Source: Calliopsis andreniformis (lineage: Eukaryota > Arthropoda > Insecta > Hymenoptera > Andrenidae). Taken from it: a stretch of 64,000 nt of DNA. Where the stretch lies: assembly GCF_051401765.1 (NCBI RefSeq), contig NC_135066.1, positions 17,959,001-18,023,000 on the forward strand, in the 5' to 3' direction. This document shows, in pieces, positions 1-12,700 of the stretch (position 1 is the first letter of the stretch; each line of letters opens with the position of its first letter). The position numbers and the translations under genes are program-made. The notes beneath the pieces were generated by a model. The model saw nothing but the letters and a program-made list of their open reading frames with translations, did no database searches and was not told the origin of the DNA.

Positions 1-2984
1 TAATACTGATACAAAATACATAATAAATATTAATATTCTTTTTTATTATTTTCTACTCTCTTTATTTTTCTCGTCCATTTTCATGAAGACCACTACCACA
101 CATAAATGCTTAAAAATGAAATATAAATATTCCTCTTCTTTCTTGTGTAATATGAAAAAAATTATAAACATGATACACAACAATTTCTGTAGTCAATGTC
201 TACCCAGAGTTCCAATCACTTGTTTTACTTCTTCTATCACTCAAAGCGTTGATAGGTCACGTCGCCAACGTAGATAGCTCGTTATAGTCCCCTGCCGAAA
301 CAGTCTCTTCGAAATTCCATAAACTATAACACGGTACGCGGATAATATGAAGCATAGCACAACATTTATTTATTGGATCGATTCTAATCCTCAACCGGAA
401 ATAACTGTTCATCAAAACGGACACCTGTTACCCACACCGATGTGTAATATTACCTCGATAAACGGAGGACGTCATACGATGCTGAATAATTCCTAATGCA
501 CTTGCCAAATTGTGGCGGGCCGATAATTCGAGTGATCAAACGTCAAAGACAGTTTGGAAAGCACAGGTAATCCTCCAGTGTTCGTTGACACTACAAATAC
601 TAATAGTCTACGGGTTCTAACAGAACGAAATCCAATTTATACTGTTTCCTCAAAGAGATGATGCTGCGAGTAAATTCATAGAATTTGTAAGGTATAGGGC
701 AGACTGCTAAGTCATTCTGTGATTAATGTAATCACTGATATACTGGTTCTTTCTACGATCATTTCCATTTTTAAGAGAATTTTTCAACCTTTTTTTCTAC
801 AAACTTCTAATTCTTCGAGGGAAAAATATGAAATGAAAAACGATTTATTAAATTTTAAATGTTCATACAAATTTATAGGTATTTTTATAAATGCAAATAA
901 TGAAATATAATTGCTGTATTTATTTTAAATGAATGATTTTAAAAATAATCATTTTGCTACCTGGAATAACCAGTAAATAAATAAATTTTTCATACCACTT
1001 GAAAGTATTTAAACGATTATTTCCGTTTCAAACGCGTGATCTGTTTTATAGAAAAATATTAAAAATATTATTTCACTGTAAATAAAGAATGTATGAAATA
1101 TGTAGTCGGCTATTTGAAATCGAAGGTATGTTAAATAAACAGATATTTTCAATATTTCCGAATAAACATCAAAATAAAAATAACGAGCTGAAGTACTACT
1201 TTAAATAATTATTATTTTCATGTCAAATAAAACTTGGTATTAAAATTATATTTTAAAAATCTTCGTAATAAAATTTTCAATAAAAACAATTGCAATTAAA
1301 GAACCAAAGGGGTCCCTGAGAAAACACTTTGCAAGCCCTTTGGGAGATCACGACCCACAGCTTGGGAACCAAGGACCTGCTCCTACCCTTCTCACCCAAG
1401 AACCTCCTCGCAAGTGCATCAATAACACCATCAATATACCACCCCAATGAATCAGCAAGTATTCAACCCACGACTCGAAAGGCAACCCATTTCAAAGACG
1501 CAGAAATAGATAGCGTACACTCGGATAATAGGTCCCTCCAAGTGTCTCTGAACGCAACTGTCCGCCTATAATCCCGCGACTCCACAGACGCCATAAATTG
1601 GCTCGAAATCCGCAGGTGAGCCTAGCAAATATCGGTGACTCCCTCGTCGACTTATTGGCGTATGGATGCATGCGCAAACAACGCGCAACGAGCACGTTTG
1701 CGCATTCGGTACGCGTATTCAAGCAGGTATAAACGTTTGCCTGGGGGGGGGCCAGCGGTAGTCTGGGTTCTTAGGACGGGACACGTATCCAGGCACACAT
1801 CGATCCTGGTGTAATTATTCAAAGCAAATGTGAGCCGATGTCGTGGATCAGTAACGCACAGTATTAGCCAGCTCTCGTGTGCAGATGGACGAGTACACGC
1901 GCGCCGGTTTTAACAGACGGTCCGAGGGAGAATCGAGCGCGAAGCAGCACGCTCCGCGGACAGAGCTCGGACCTTAAGCGCGAGAATCGATCCGACGGGA
2001 TCAGCCATAGACCTATTCACAGCGACGAAATTAACACACTCGGAGAGATTCTGCAGGTACTTAACTGGGTCACTTGGAAGACGATTTTCTAGTCTGGATT
2101 GTTAGGGGATGATATTTGTTAAGAGGCTTGGTTTGTCACTTCTCTAGAATTAAGAAAATAGATGTATAAATTAACAGTTTTCTTATTGAACTGATGAGGA
2201 GAATATTAGAATTTTTCAAGAGCTGTTTCGAGTTTGCTTTTATATAGAGGGTGTTCGACGAGAGAGAGTGCCTTTATATGGAGGGTGTTTCGAAGGTGAA
2301 TTCGACAGATATTAGAAATTTTAGAGGGTGATTCTACATGTATATCCTAAAACAAGACGAAAATGAAGAGAGACGAAATTGCATAAATAAACTGCTTAAA
2401 TACAGTTAAAATACGTCTGACTTGAAACATATTCTACTGACGACATGCATTAGTCAGGTCAGAGACAGCGAAGTCGTTCAGCGAGGAGCATTCAGAAGCT
2501 AAAGGCGTTCAAGATGGACTCCTTTTAAAGGTACGGATGACCACGATCACTATTCTCTATATGTCCTCCCGGTGCAGCGGCGACCAAAAAAAGAGGAAAT
2601 TTTCGTGGTGTGGGTGGTCACGATCCCTTTAAAATTACTACCTGTCGAGGATCGATAGAGTCGGGTCGCGACGCAAGGAGCATTTATCAAATGAAGCTCG
2701 AGGAGAGCGAACGTGGCATTCCTAGGGGTTAAACGGAGTAAAAACAGCTGGGTGAACTGATAGGGAGCAGTTGTCACGGGGTCGTCGAAACGCCCGTAAA
2801 CACGTTCATGGAGAAGACACGTTCACGTGCATTTCACAGCAATTGTTACCTTCCGTGGCCGTTGCAGTTCACGACGCTGGCGACAGTTTCGTTGGTGACT
2901 CGGTTCGATAAACAGTGCCATTTGTACAAATGCTCTAACGAGGCGCAAAATCGTCCAAAAGGAGTCTCATAAGGAATCGTAAAA

Positions 2985-3360
2985 AAATTTACAAAGGAAA
3001 TCCCAAAGGAACACAAACCTGAATCCTAAAGGAACCCAAAAATGGATTCTAAAGGATCCAAAATTAGGTCTCAAAGTAACCCCGAAAAAAGTCCCAAGGG
3101 AATTCCAATATAGGTTTCAAAGGAGTCCCAAAATAAGTTACAAAGTAGTTCCAGAATAAATTTCAAAGAAGTTCCAAAATAAGACCCAAAGGAGTCCCGA
3201 AAAAGTCCTAAAGTAAGTTCCAAAAGAATTCCAAAATATATAAGTTCCAAAGAAATACCAAAGAGGCCCTTTATAAGTTCCAAAATAAGTTCCAAAAGAA
3301 TCCCAAATTAAGTCCCAAAGAAACCCCAAAAGGTGCCCAAAAACTCCTTTATGAGTTCCT
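2985..3360. repeat. Degenerate array of about 15-bp units
   Basis: About 375 bp are built from variants of a unit close to AAGTTCCAAAATAAG or AAGGAGTCCCAAAAT. Units are poorly conserved, but the TTCCAAAA/TCCCAAAG core recurs roughly every 15 bp. The period is a multiple of three, so minus-strand frames stay open and give artificial Phe/Gly/Leu-rich peptides. The array probably arose by replication slippage and then decayed. Confidence 0.75.
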
Positions 3361-6300
3361 TTAGAAACTCCTTTTGGTTCCCCTTCACAAAATTATCGAC
3401 TCGGCAAACAGACGACGACTAAGAACGTCAAAAACCAACAACCAACAATTTACCTAAGAAAGGGTCGAGTGAGAAATTTCTTGTCTCACACATGTTGACC
3501 GCAGTTTGATCGAGGGTCTCGATCGACAGGAAGTCCTGTGTAAACTATAAAAGATAAGTATAGCTTTGTGGACCATCTGGTGAAATTGTTTCTCACTTGT
3601 TCAGTTTTGTTTGGAATGTGAGAGCGAACCGCTGTAACCTTTGCAAGGGTGAATAATTATGTTTAGGCAATGTTACACTATTTCTTGAGGGTTGATTTAA
3701 ATTTACTGTGATGCTGCCTGGGGACAAGAAACATCTAGGGAATAGCAAGAGGAGGAGGGATGAAACCAAGATATTGGGGTAGAGAGTGGGAGACGGAAGT
3801 AACATCCAAGAAAAGGTAGGGGAAAGTGGAGAAATATAGAAAAGAAGGGATACAGGGATGAAGAAAAAATCTGGGGATCAAGAAAAGGGACTAGAGCCTA
3901 GGATCAGGGGTAAGTCGAACCTTTTGGGGCCTCTGTAGGGTTTGAAGCTTAGAGGATGTATTTTTGTAAGTTACTAAGACAACAGAGGGGAACGAAAATG
4001 TTTAGAGAGCGATCGGAATGGTGATATCGAACTGTAGAAAAATAATTTTAAACTAAAATTGTGTCCAGTCGTTATTATAAAATATAGTGATATATAACAA
4101 TTTCTAATACTATTTCTATGGGTCATTTAGTCGCACAATTTCTTTAAAATTCTACTTAATACAAAAATTTTTAAGAAATTTACTGAATGACACTTTACTT
4201 TTCACGTTATGTTAAACGTGCAAGTTTTAAAAATATAACATCGCGACACATTTTCCTGCATAATTTTTGACGCTGAGTGCACAACGAGAACAGTAATGAA
4301 AATTTAAGCGAAAGAAGTGTCTGTTTTCTTAACGACGCATTCTGAATACTGATCATTAAGAGTGGCACCGTGCTTCGAATACGTTATTAAAGTTGTAAAC
4401 GAGAGTTTAAGTTTAGCAAACAATGTAACGTTTACAGTACTTCGTTCAAGAAATTCCACTGAATACGTGATTTTAAAAAATTGCGAAAATTGTTGCTAAG
4501 AGTTCAGACTCTTAGCAATTTTCTCTTGGCTTTATTTTCGTTAAATTACTACAAACTCCAAAATGTTTCTTTCACGCGAACATCGTGCGTCCTTTCAAAT
4601 GCTAATCTAAATTTGAAACCACCTAGAGTAATACCAATGCAGCTGAAAACACGTGCAAAGTAAAATTAAATTCATAGTATAATTACCAACGTGAGACAAC
4701 TTTCGAATTACAATGTATGTGGTTTTACTAAATTACATTAGGAACATGTTTTCGTCAAACATGCTTCTCATTGCATCCATTATGAAAATGAAATGCATAT
4801 AGCAAAATGATAAATTCTAGAGTAATTAATTACACAGTCACCAGCAGAAATTCTCATAGTAAGGCATATTACACTACTTCCATTCAAACTCCATATGAAC
4901 AAATCCCCCCCCTCCCCTTTGCAATAACTATTCAACTATGTTCGACTTCTAAATAAAAACGAAACTATTTGAGTTCTCTCACAGAACGAAATGTTAAATG
5001 TCGATTCTGGACCAGTGACGACGGTGCTCAAAGGAAGCGAATGAAGGATTGTAAAAACGTGGGGAGAACAGCCAGGCCCTCTTTCGCTCGTGTGACACAT
5101 TTCTCGAGGGGTGGCACGTTTCGTGGCTAATGCCCCGTGTGTCGTTTCTCGAGTTTCACCCGTTGTGACTGGCAATTGGATTTTACGGTGCATCAAGCGC
5201 GCTCGCGAGTGCTCCGCCACGCAACTTCTTTCTCGCGTTACATGCCGCCATTACGCGCGCGAGCTGCATTCCCCGCGTTCCAGCAACTTCGGATCGAAAG
5301 ACTTATGCGCCTTTATAGGGTATCGCGATACACAATTTCATATTACCCCTCTTACGAACTCGGCAATTTTACCGTCAGCCCCTTGCGCCCATCCCCACGG
5401 GGCAAGTATAAACATGCATAAAAGGTTGATAGGAGAAAAATACGAGGGGGCGTTCCGCTGTTGATATTTCGCTCTTTAGGATTTCCCGACGACGACGCTT
5501 CTATTTTCGCGCTTGCTTCAGCTTGTAAACGTGACGGCAGTTGCGTGAGGAGATAAGGGAATTTGGGACTTTGATGGAAATACGAGTCGTTGTTGAGGAG
5601 AAGGGGGTGGAATTGGGAATGTTTCTGAGGTGGAGAGTTAACAAATCTGTAGCTGTCAGCCAGAGTAACCCAAGTCGATTTTTTCAAAAATAAGTTTTTT
5701 AGAGGAACTTATTGCTGTGTCGTTTTATTAGAATAATATAAATTTTATCGCATTTGTTTTTCAGCTCTCCTGCAAAATAAGAAAAAAAGACTTGGATTAC
5801 TCTGACTCTGAGCTACATAAATGTGTGGTGTACGCTTCATCGATTGATGAAATTAATTAACCTTGAAAAGTCTAAAAGAAGTCAAAAGATCTGTACAAAT
5901 TTTCAAACGACTTTTTGCTCTCTTTCTGTTCTATAAAATAATGTGTATAGAATTTTCAATAATTTGTTTTGGGTTAAAGAGAAATAAAGTCATTTAAGAT
6001 AAGGAAAAGAACAATTTTTTAAAGTGCGTTCAAAAGTTAAAATTACAGTGGCGTAATTTAGCTGTAATATTACGCAACACAGCGTTAATTATCGTATTAT
6101 TTAAGGTGTAAAGTTTAATTAATTTTCAGCAGGCAACGTGGAAACAATTTTCGGTGAATTAATTGAAATTCTTCGCGAGTGAATAGTGGGCAAGGTGTTA
6201 TACGAAACTAGGACGAGTTGTATCTTTGGAACAGTTTGAAATATGAAGAAAAGTTTCGAGGCACATTTACACGATAGTCTGCATTCTGACTTTCTGGGTT

Positions 6301-6430
6301 GAAATTACTATTACGATTTTAAGAACAGTTGAGATTTACTATCATAGAAACTACCATATTTAATAGCAATAGTCTGAAGAAATAGCTTAATTATTCGAAT
6401 ATGTATTTTTCGATAATTTTGCAATAGTAT

Positions 6431-6475
6431 TTGTAAAATAAAATTATTTGTCTGTGTAAAATAAAATTATTTGTT
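6431..6475. repeat. Two-copy short tandem repeat
   Basis: A 19-bp AT-rich word, TGTAAAATAAAATTATTTG, occurs twice, separated by four bases. The copies are identical, so the duplication is recent. No other function is visible. Confidence 0.8.
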
Positions 6476-8369
6476 GTTTCATTTTAATCGTCGCTCGATC
6501 GACAATTATTTAAATGGCTGTACTGGTCGAAATTGAGAAGAGGCGAACATACAATTCGTTATTTCATCACATAATATTGACGTATCGTGACACTGATGAA
6601 TATTGTTTAAACGCTAAAATTAATGTTAAATATTATATGTTTGATTGTTTGTTTCTGCTCAATTTATACTTCGCCTGGATTTCATGGACGTAAAATATTA
6701 GGGTAGAGAATATGATACACTTTAGGTACTTACGTAATGTAACGAGTACATGATAATCGCCAGTTTATCTGACTTATGATCATGTAAAAGAAATAAACAT
6801 TTTCTAAACATCCTGTAAAAATACACAATAGTATCTTTACATTGAAATATTTCTATCGAAGTAAAAATTACACAGAGATTAAAGCTTCAGTTAAATTACA
6901 GGTGAATATATTTTTGTAGGAACATTTAGAAAAGATCCAAGCCACAAGGTAAATGTTCCTTTCGGTTTCGTAGCAAAACATGGACGATCGACTCGAGGAG
7001 TCTCACCCCACGTTAGGTGTTCGGTGAAATTACGCGTAAGTAAATAACGATGTTCCGTTTGTCGAGGATAAACCGGTCTGCTCTACTGTGAGAAATGATA
7101 TAAGGGGGTCGCATTATCAATTTGAGCCATACGGTCTTATTCCAAGACGTTACACGTTGCACGTATTTGCGCCCGTTTGCCTAATGCAATAGCCATACTA
7201 CTCGCGATACATGAAACCATGTTTGTCCGTGCATATGCTTCCTCCTTCCCTTAAGTGTGCCAATGCTCGAGTGTACTACTGCAATATGCGCCCGTTCATG
7301 AGAACGGATAACAAACGACAATGGAAGCATAGTACACGAAGATCAGGGAGAAGAGGGAGAGGGGAGAGCCTCTTCTAGGATCGTCTTATATGCGCAGACT
7401 GAATAATACATGTAAGGAGGGATTAGAAATTAAGAAATGAGAGGCTTATCGAGACTGTAATATCGAATTTATTTAAATGTGCTTCGAAAAAATGTGTTCC
7501 CTGCTTAGTGTAAAGTACGAGTCTTTTTTTATTCGAAAAAATGGTGCTCAAGGTGATTAAAATAACCTATAAATTCTACCATGTAAGGAGTTGCCAAAAA
7601 ATTAAAATAAGAAATACAAGTTTGTTTAAATTGAATCAGTAAAAAGTGGAGCAGTTCATATCATAGACAGGCCAGCTGAGAATCTACAAAATTCAAGTAG
7701 ATATTTGTAATCGAACTCGACCTCTGGTAACGTGAAAAGAATTATATAAGGTCTGATTTAGAATCAGAATTTTCTTCCCAAGGTGGCTATTATGACAAAG
7801 AAGGTCACGATAGATCATTGTTTCGAGGATCTCGCGAGCTCACGGTTTGGGCAGCCGTTTCATCGGAGAAAATCACGCTCGTTTTTCACTACTGATGTCG
7901 GCAATGTTTCTTCCAGAACATTCGGGGCCAAGAAGCGTATAAAGGTCCGAACGTTATAGGAAGTCGATGGCTCTGTGGCTGACCAGCTAAATGAATCCGG
8001 ATCCAAGGGATAAAACGAAGAAAGAAATTCCCTTCCCCGTTTCTCTCCAATCTACCTTTCGCCTTGCGTCGCGATTTCATCTCATTTTTTATTCTTCATT
8101 ACCGTAAATCCTCATTACGGTCCCAGTATAAAGTAGCTATTATCGAACACCACCTTATAGTCGAGGTATAAGGAGAGTAATTCTATCATGGTCGTATATC
8201 TTATTACAACCTTATTACTTGACAAGCGGAGAATGAAATAATTATCGCTTTTAAATTCACGACACAATATTCTGAACGTAATTTCTCCTTTTTTTTTTTA
8301 GTTAAGTACTGGTCTGAAAATAATTAGTTTGAGATAAAATGAGCCTTTGGACTTTTATTGCTGAGCTAT

Positions 8370-8775
8370 ATTTTTTATATTTTTCATCATATATTTTTTC
8401 ATACAATATGAATAAGGAGTATATGAACTTTAGATAATGGAAATTTTAAGTCTACAGTAATCAGAAATTGAATCCACGTTACCTAGAGAAACCTCACGTG
8501 CCTGACCATACATCCGCTGGTTCTACTTGCTGCGCTCACGAACGTCATATCACTGTACACTTTTCCTACATTATTTTTTTATATTTTTAATAAATTTTAT
8601 GTTTGATACAATATGAATAGAGAGTATATGAAGTTCAGGTAATGGAATTTTATGCCTACAGTAATTAGAAATTGGATACACGTTACCTAGAGAAAGCCTG
8701 CGTGTCTGGCTACACACGCACTGATTCTACTTGCATCTCTTACGAATTTCATATCACTCTACACTTTTCATACAC
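8370..8775. repeat. Tandem duplication of about 205 bp
   Basis: Two adjacent copies (about 8,370-8,573 and 8,574-8,775) share a long series of landmarks in the same order: ATACAATATGAATA, AGTATATGAA, CTACAGTAAT, CACGTTACCTAGAGAAA, TCTACTTGC and CATATCACT. They differ by scattered substitutions and small indels. No open reading frame runs through them. It may be an old local duplication or two copies of an unrecognised short repeat. Confidence 0.8.
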
Positions 8776-9059
8776 TACATTTTTCAGAAAAAACGTACCT
8801 ACCTAATGTAACATACTACTATTTTTATGTCATAAAAATCGCATGGTCTACATGTCTAAATTAAATACTACCATATATTTCAAAAAATAAAAAACCGCGA
8901 CCATAAAAGCCAATCAACTCCAAATTCAGAACCATAAAACAGATTTCATTTTGGTAGCCCCAATATCAATACCACAGTCCTGCCAACCACTCAGAACCTC
9001 TCGCCAGCGATAAAACGATAAAAGAACGAGTCTAAATGCTCATGCACGCTACCCTCGGA

Positions 9060-9730
9060 GAGCTCAGGCCGCTCGCTCCCGCCAGCAGTCGATACCCCAA
9101 AGAAGACGTGGTCGGGTAATTATTTCGAGAAGCCTCGCGGATTCAGCTGTCGGCGGGTCGAGAGTCACGCGATTGATATCGACATCGTTTTTACCGTACG
9201 TTGACACCAGCGGGGCACGTACGAGGACCCGAGCGACGAACTCGCCCCGACGTCGAAGGATAAAACCAAGGAAAGACGACCACCCTCTCCTTGCCCTTAC
9301 CCTTCCTCCTCCATCTTCCCTCTCCGTCCCCTGCCCCTTTCTCTCGCGGCCTTTGACGTTCCTCCTGGCCGGATTTCTTTGGCAATGGCGACGCGGGAGA
9401 CAATTGCGGGCTACGGTGGAATCACGCGGACCAATCAGTCCCGCATTGAGATCCTGGGCCCCTCCTTGCCCCTCGCGTCGCGACGCTCCTCGGCCTCCAG
9501 CGTGGAACAGGGGCAGAAGATGGATCGCGGATAAGGGGAGCACGAGCGTAGGTTGGAGAACTGTGGCGAGGGAGGGGAAAGGGTGGGAAAGGTACGAAAT
9601 GATCTTGGTGTGGCGACCTGAAATCAGCTTTATCGGGTCACGCCTGACGCGCTCCGCTGGCAATCTCGACCCCTCGATCGGACGCGGAGACGAGACCACG
9701 GTTCAACGATAAACGGCTTAAGCGAGAACC
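9060..9730. other. GC-rich island open on both strands, not supported as coding
   Basis: This 670-bp segment is much richer in G and C than its surroundings and rich in CpG. It carries overlapping open frames of 211 aa (minus) and 179 aa (plus). Both translate to Arg/Pro/Ser/Gly-rich sequence without recognisable domains, as expected when stop codons are rare because AT is scarce. It may be a regulatory island or an unannotated leader exon. Nothing decides which. Confidence 0.45.
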
Positions 9731-12700
9731 TATGGAGAGAACGGGGCGAGTAATAAAAGGACGATCGGAATTGCGCGGAATGTATAAATAATGCTCGGCT
9801 GGAAGGATTTTCGTTCGGGCATCCGGCGACAGCGATTAACGGAGATTATAAATGTTGGCGAATACCGAGTGGGATTTTTCTTCTATGCTTTTTTTCATCG
9901 GGAGGCTTTCTCTTTTCAGAACTTGCGCGCTTTGGATTCCGATTGGGTGTCTTGATCGAGCGGGTGTTTTGGGGAAAAATGTTTTTCTTGGTTGTTAGGA
10001 AATGGTGGGAGTAAATAGAAATTTGATTTTTAGTCTGGAAAGTATCCATGAATAATTTAAGTGGAATTGTACATTAAAATGCTATGAATTTTTTTTAATG
10101 TCATCTACTATGTACGATATTTTCTTTTGTTTATACACAATATTACATCAATTTAATTTCGTAAAGAATCAGGAGAAAATATCCTTTGAACCATAAGAAC
10201 CTTTAGAATTTTGATATCTCAACCCTCAAATATTGATTCGGAGTTTAATAGACTAGACTCTGCATGTCATACTTTCATTATTGCTCTTATCTAAATATTG
10301 AAGTCTTTATAATAAAAGTTAGCAATACATGTTATACCACCCTACCACATTCCAATTAACATCATACTTACTAATTTTAAGAATATTTAACATCAACAGG
10401 TTTTAATCAAAGTCCGTTAAGGGTTAAACCACACAATATTCTCAATTATGAAGGACGTGAAAACTGTGAAAACAGTCGCACAATAGACAAAGTTTTGTTA
10501 CTAGAAGTAAGCACCGAAAGAGACAAAGTTAACATACAGCATTTCTTATTTACAATCTATACAAGAAAAGGGTAAACACCCACTGCAAACATTACCCGTG
10601 TGACTGCAAAAGGGGAGGCACGAATTGTTCCAAGAGCTAATAGCCAGTGGCCATTACGCCATAAGGGGGCTGCGAAATTCCGTGGAACGACAAGTAGTCG
10701 AAACGACCACCGGGTGGAAAAACAGAAGGCATTACAGTCAGTATCGCGTGGAATGCATAAATAATTCGCGCTGGACTTCTCGATTAAGGTCCGCGTCGGC
10801 GGTCATTAACGTACGACGTATATTCCTACAAATACGAACTACCAGCCGCGACACTCTTAATATCGTTACATGCTAACGTTTTTCATAGTTACGAGCTCTC
10901 GTGTATCGCGCCTCTGTCGCGCGCGATATTTCGCTTGCAAAGGACTCATTAGCGTAGCCGGATTAGCGTAACCGCGAACAGTCGAAGCGACAAGGGAAAA
11001 TCCGTGTGAAGGGAAGCCAGCGATCTCACCTATGCTTGCCCTCCTTTTTGTGAAGCATGCTAGTTGGAGGTGTCTCCAGAATAAAAAATGAAACTAACAA
11101 AAGTAGCTTAATCTGTTAATGTTGGGAATTAGAAAAAAATCCCTCCTTTTCGAATTTTTTTTCTTACTAAATAGCTTTAAAAAAGTGGCCTAGAGACATG
11201 AATATTTTAAAGAAAAATATTTGTATGTGAAACACTATGTAACAAGTATTAATAAAAATACTACCGTTTACAAAAGTATACGCTTCTATTAGTCGTTTTT
11301 TATAATAATATGACAGAGATACAATATATAATTCTGACACAGTAGATATTATAATAGTATAATAGTTGAGGATTAAAAGATATACAAAGATAATTTGATT
11401 TCTAGTTAAAATAAAAGTTGTAAGGTAAGGTCTGAACAATTTGCTGCTTATTTTAGGAACACCTAGTACATTCCTGTGACTGTTCCATCACGCCCACTCG
11501 TGTGTAACGTTCAAATGAAATGTAAATTCGAGCTGGACGGTTCTCCCTCTTCTTCAGCCACAACCGCGGATCAAGTTAACGAGTTATTTAACAAGGATAA
11601 ATTGTAAATTCCGCGGTGGGTACCGATTTCATCGACGACCATATCGTACGGTTTAATTTGACTTTATGGCTGGACGAGTAGTTCCAAGTGGGAACGAATA
11701 TTAACGAGACCAGTTCTCCCTGTTTCGTGGCAAGATTCATTAGTCTCTTCAGTTTGACTACTGCGTCGAATTATCGCGGTCAATTCCAGTTACATCGCGG
11801 TGCTATCGACGATTCGCTGGATCGAGCGAATGAAGCACGATTTGCTTGTAATCGCTGAATCAGTGACTTAAGATCGTTCGAGAGTGTCGAGTCATAATGG
11901 AGTTGCTATAGTTCAATCGATAATGGCATGCATAATGGGATCGTGATGTACATACATACATATATGCACTGTGCATTAAGTGAGAAATTGACTGTTTAGT
12001 AAATTTCATCAAATTCATGTTATAAGATAATGTTTGGAATATTATAATAGACTTCGCAAGATGAATCAATTTAAAAGAAATATAATTCAAGGGACTTATT
12101 GATTCCATGAAGGAATAGAAACATATTTTTTAGTAGAAAGTAGTAACATGCAATATAAAAATAATTACATCTAACTCTAACTATAGAAAATGATGGACAG
12201 AATTTTTTTCATTATAAATTGTACAGGTACAGATATACTTATGTACGTACACAGTATTATTTTTTCCTAGAAATAAAGAAATATTCTCTTACTAAACTTC
12301 TTTCTGTCGTCTCCAAAATACCACTCTTCAAATTTCTAACACCCCAAAGTAGAACAAGCAATATTTTTTGCCATCCTGATAAAACATAGTATTTCACAAT
12401 GCTTTCAAAAAAAATTGAACCCAATTTTCAAGAAAATCGAAACTCATCCATTAATCCAATTTTCTGTCCGGAAGAATCATATGCAAACGGTATTGCGCCA
12501 CTGTTAGATCAATTCGTCGAGATATAACAGTGTTTCATGACCAGGAGCTAAAAGGCGATCAAATAAAACAGTATCTAATTGGACGCACAACGTTCAATCG
12601 TGAACAACAACCATTCGTGCTCCACAAAGATAAAATAGCCTGGCCAGTATAATAAAAGGGTCTTTATCGGCTGTTTCCTCCTTTTCGAGGCAATCGCCGC

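Noticed and set aside
9064..9712. Overlapping 211- and 179-codon frames on opposite strands
   Set aside because: Composition-driven open frames in a GC island. There is no recognisable domain and no matching splice signals.
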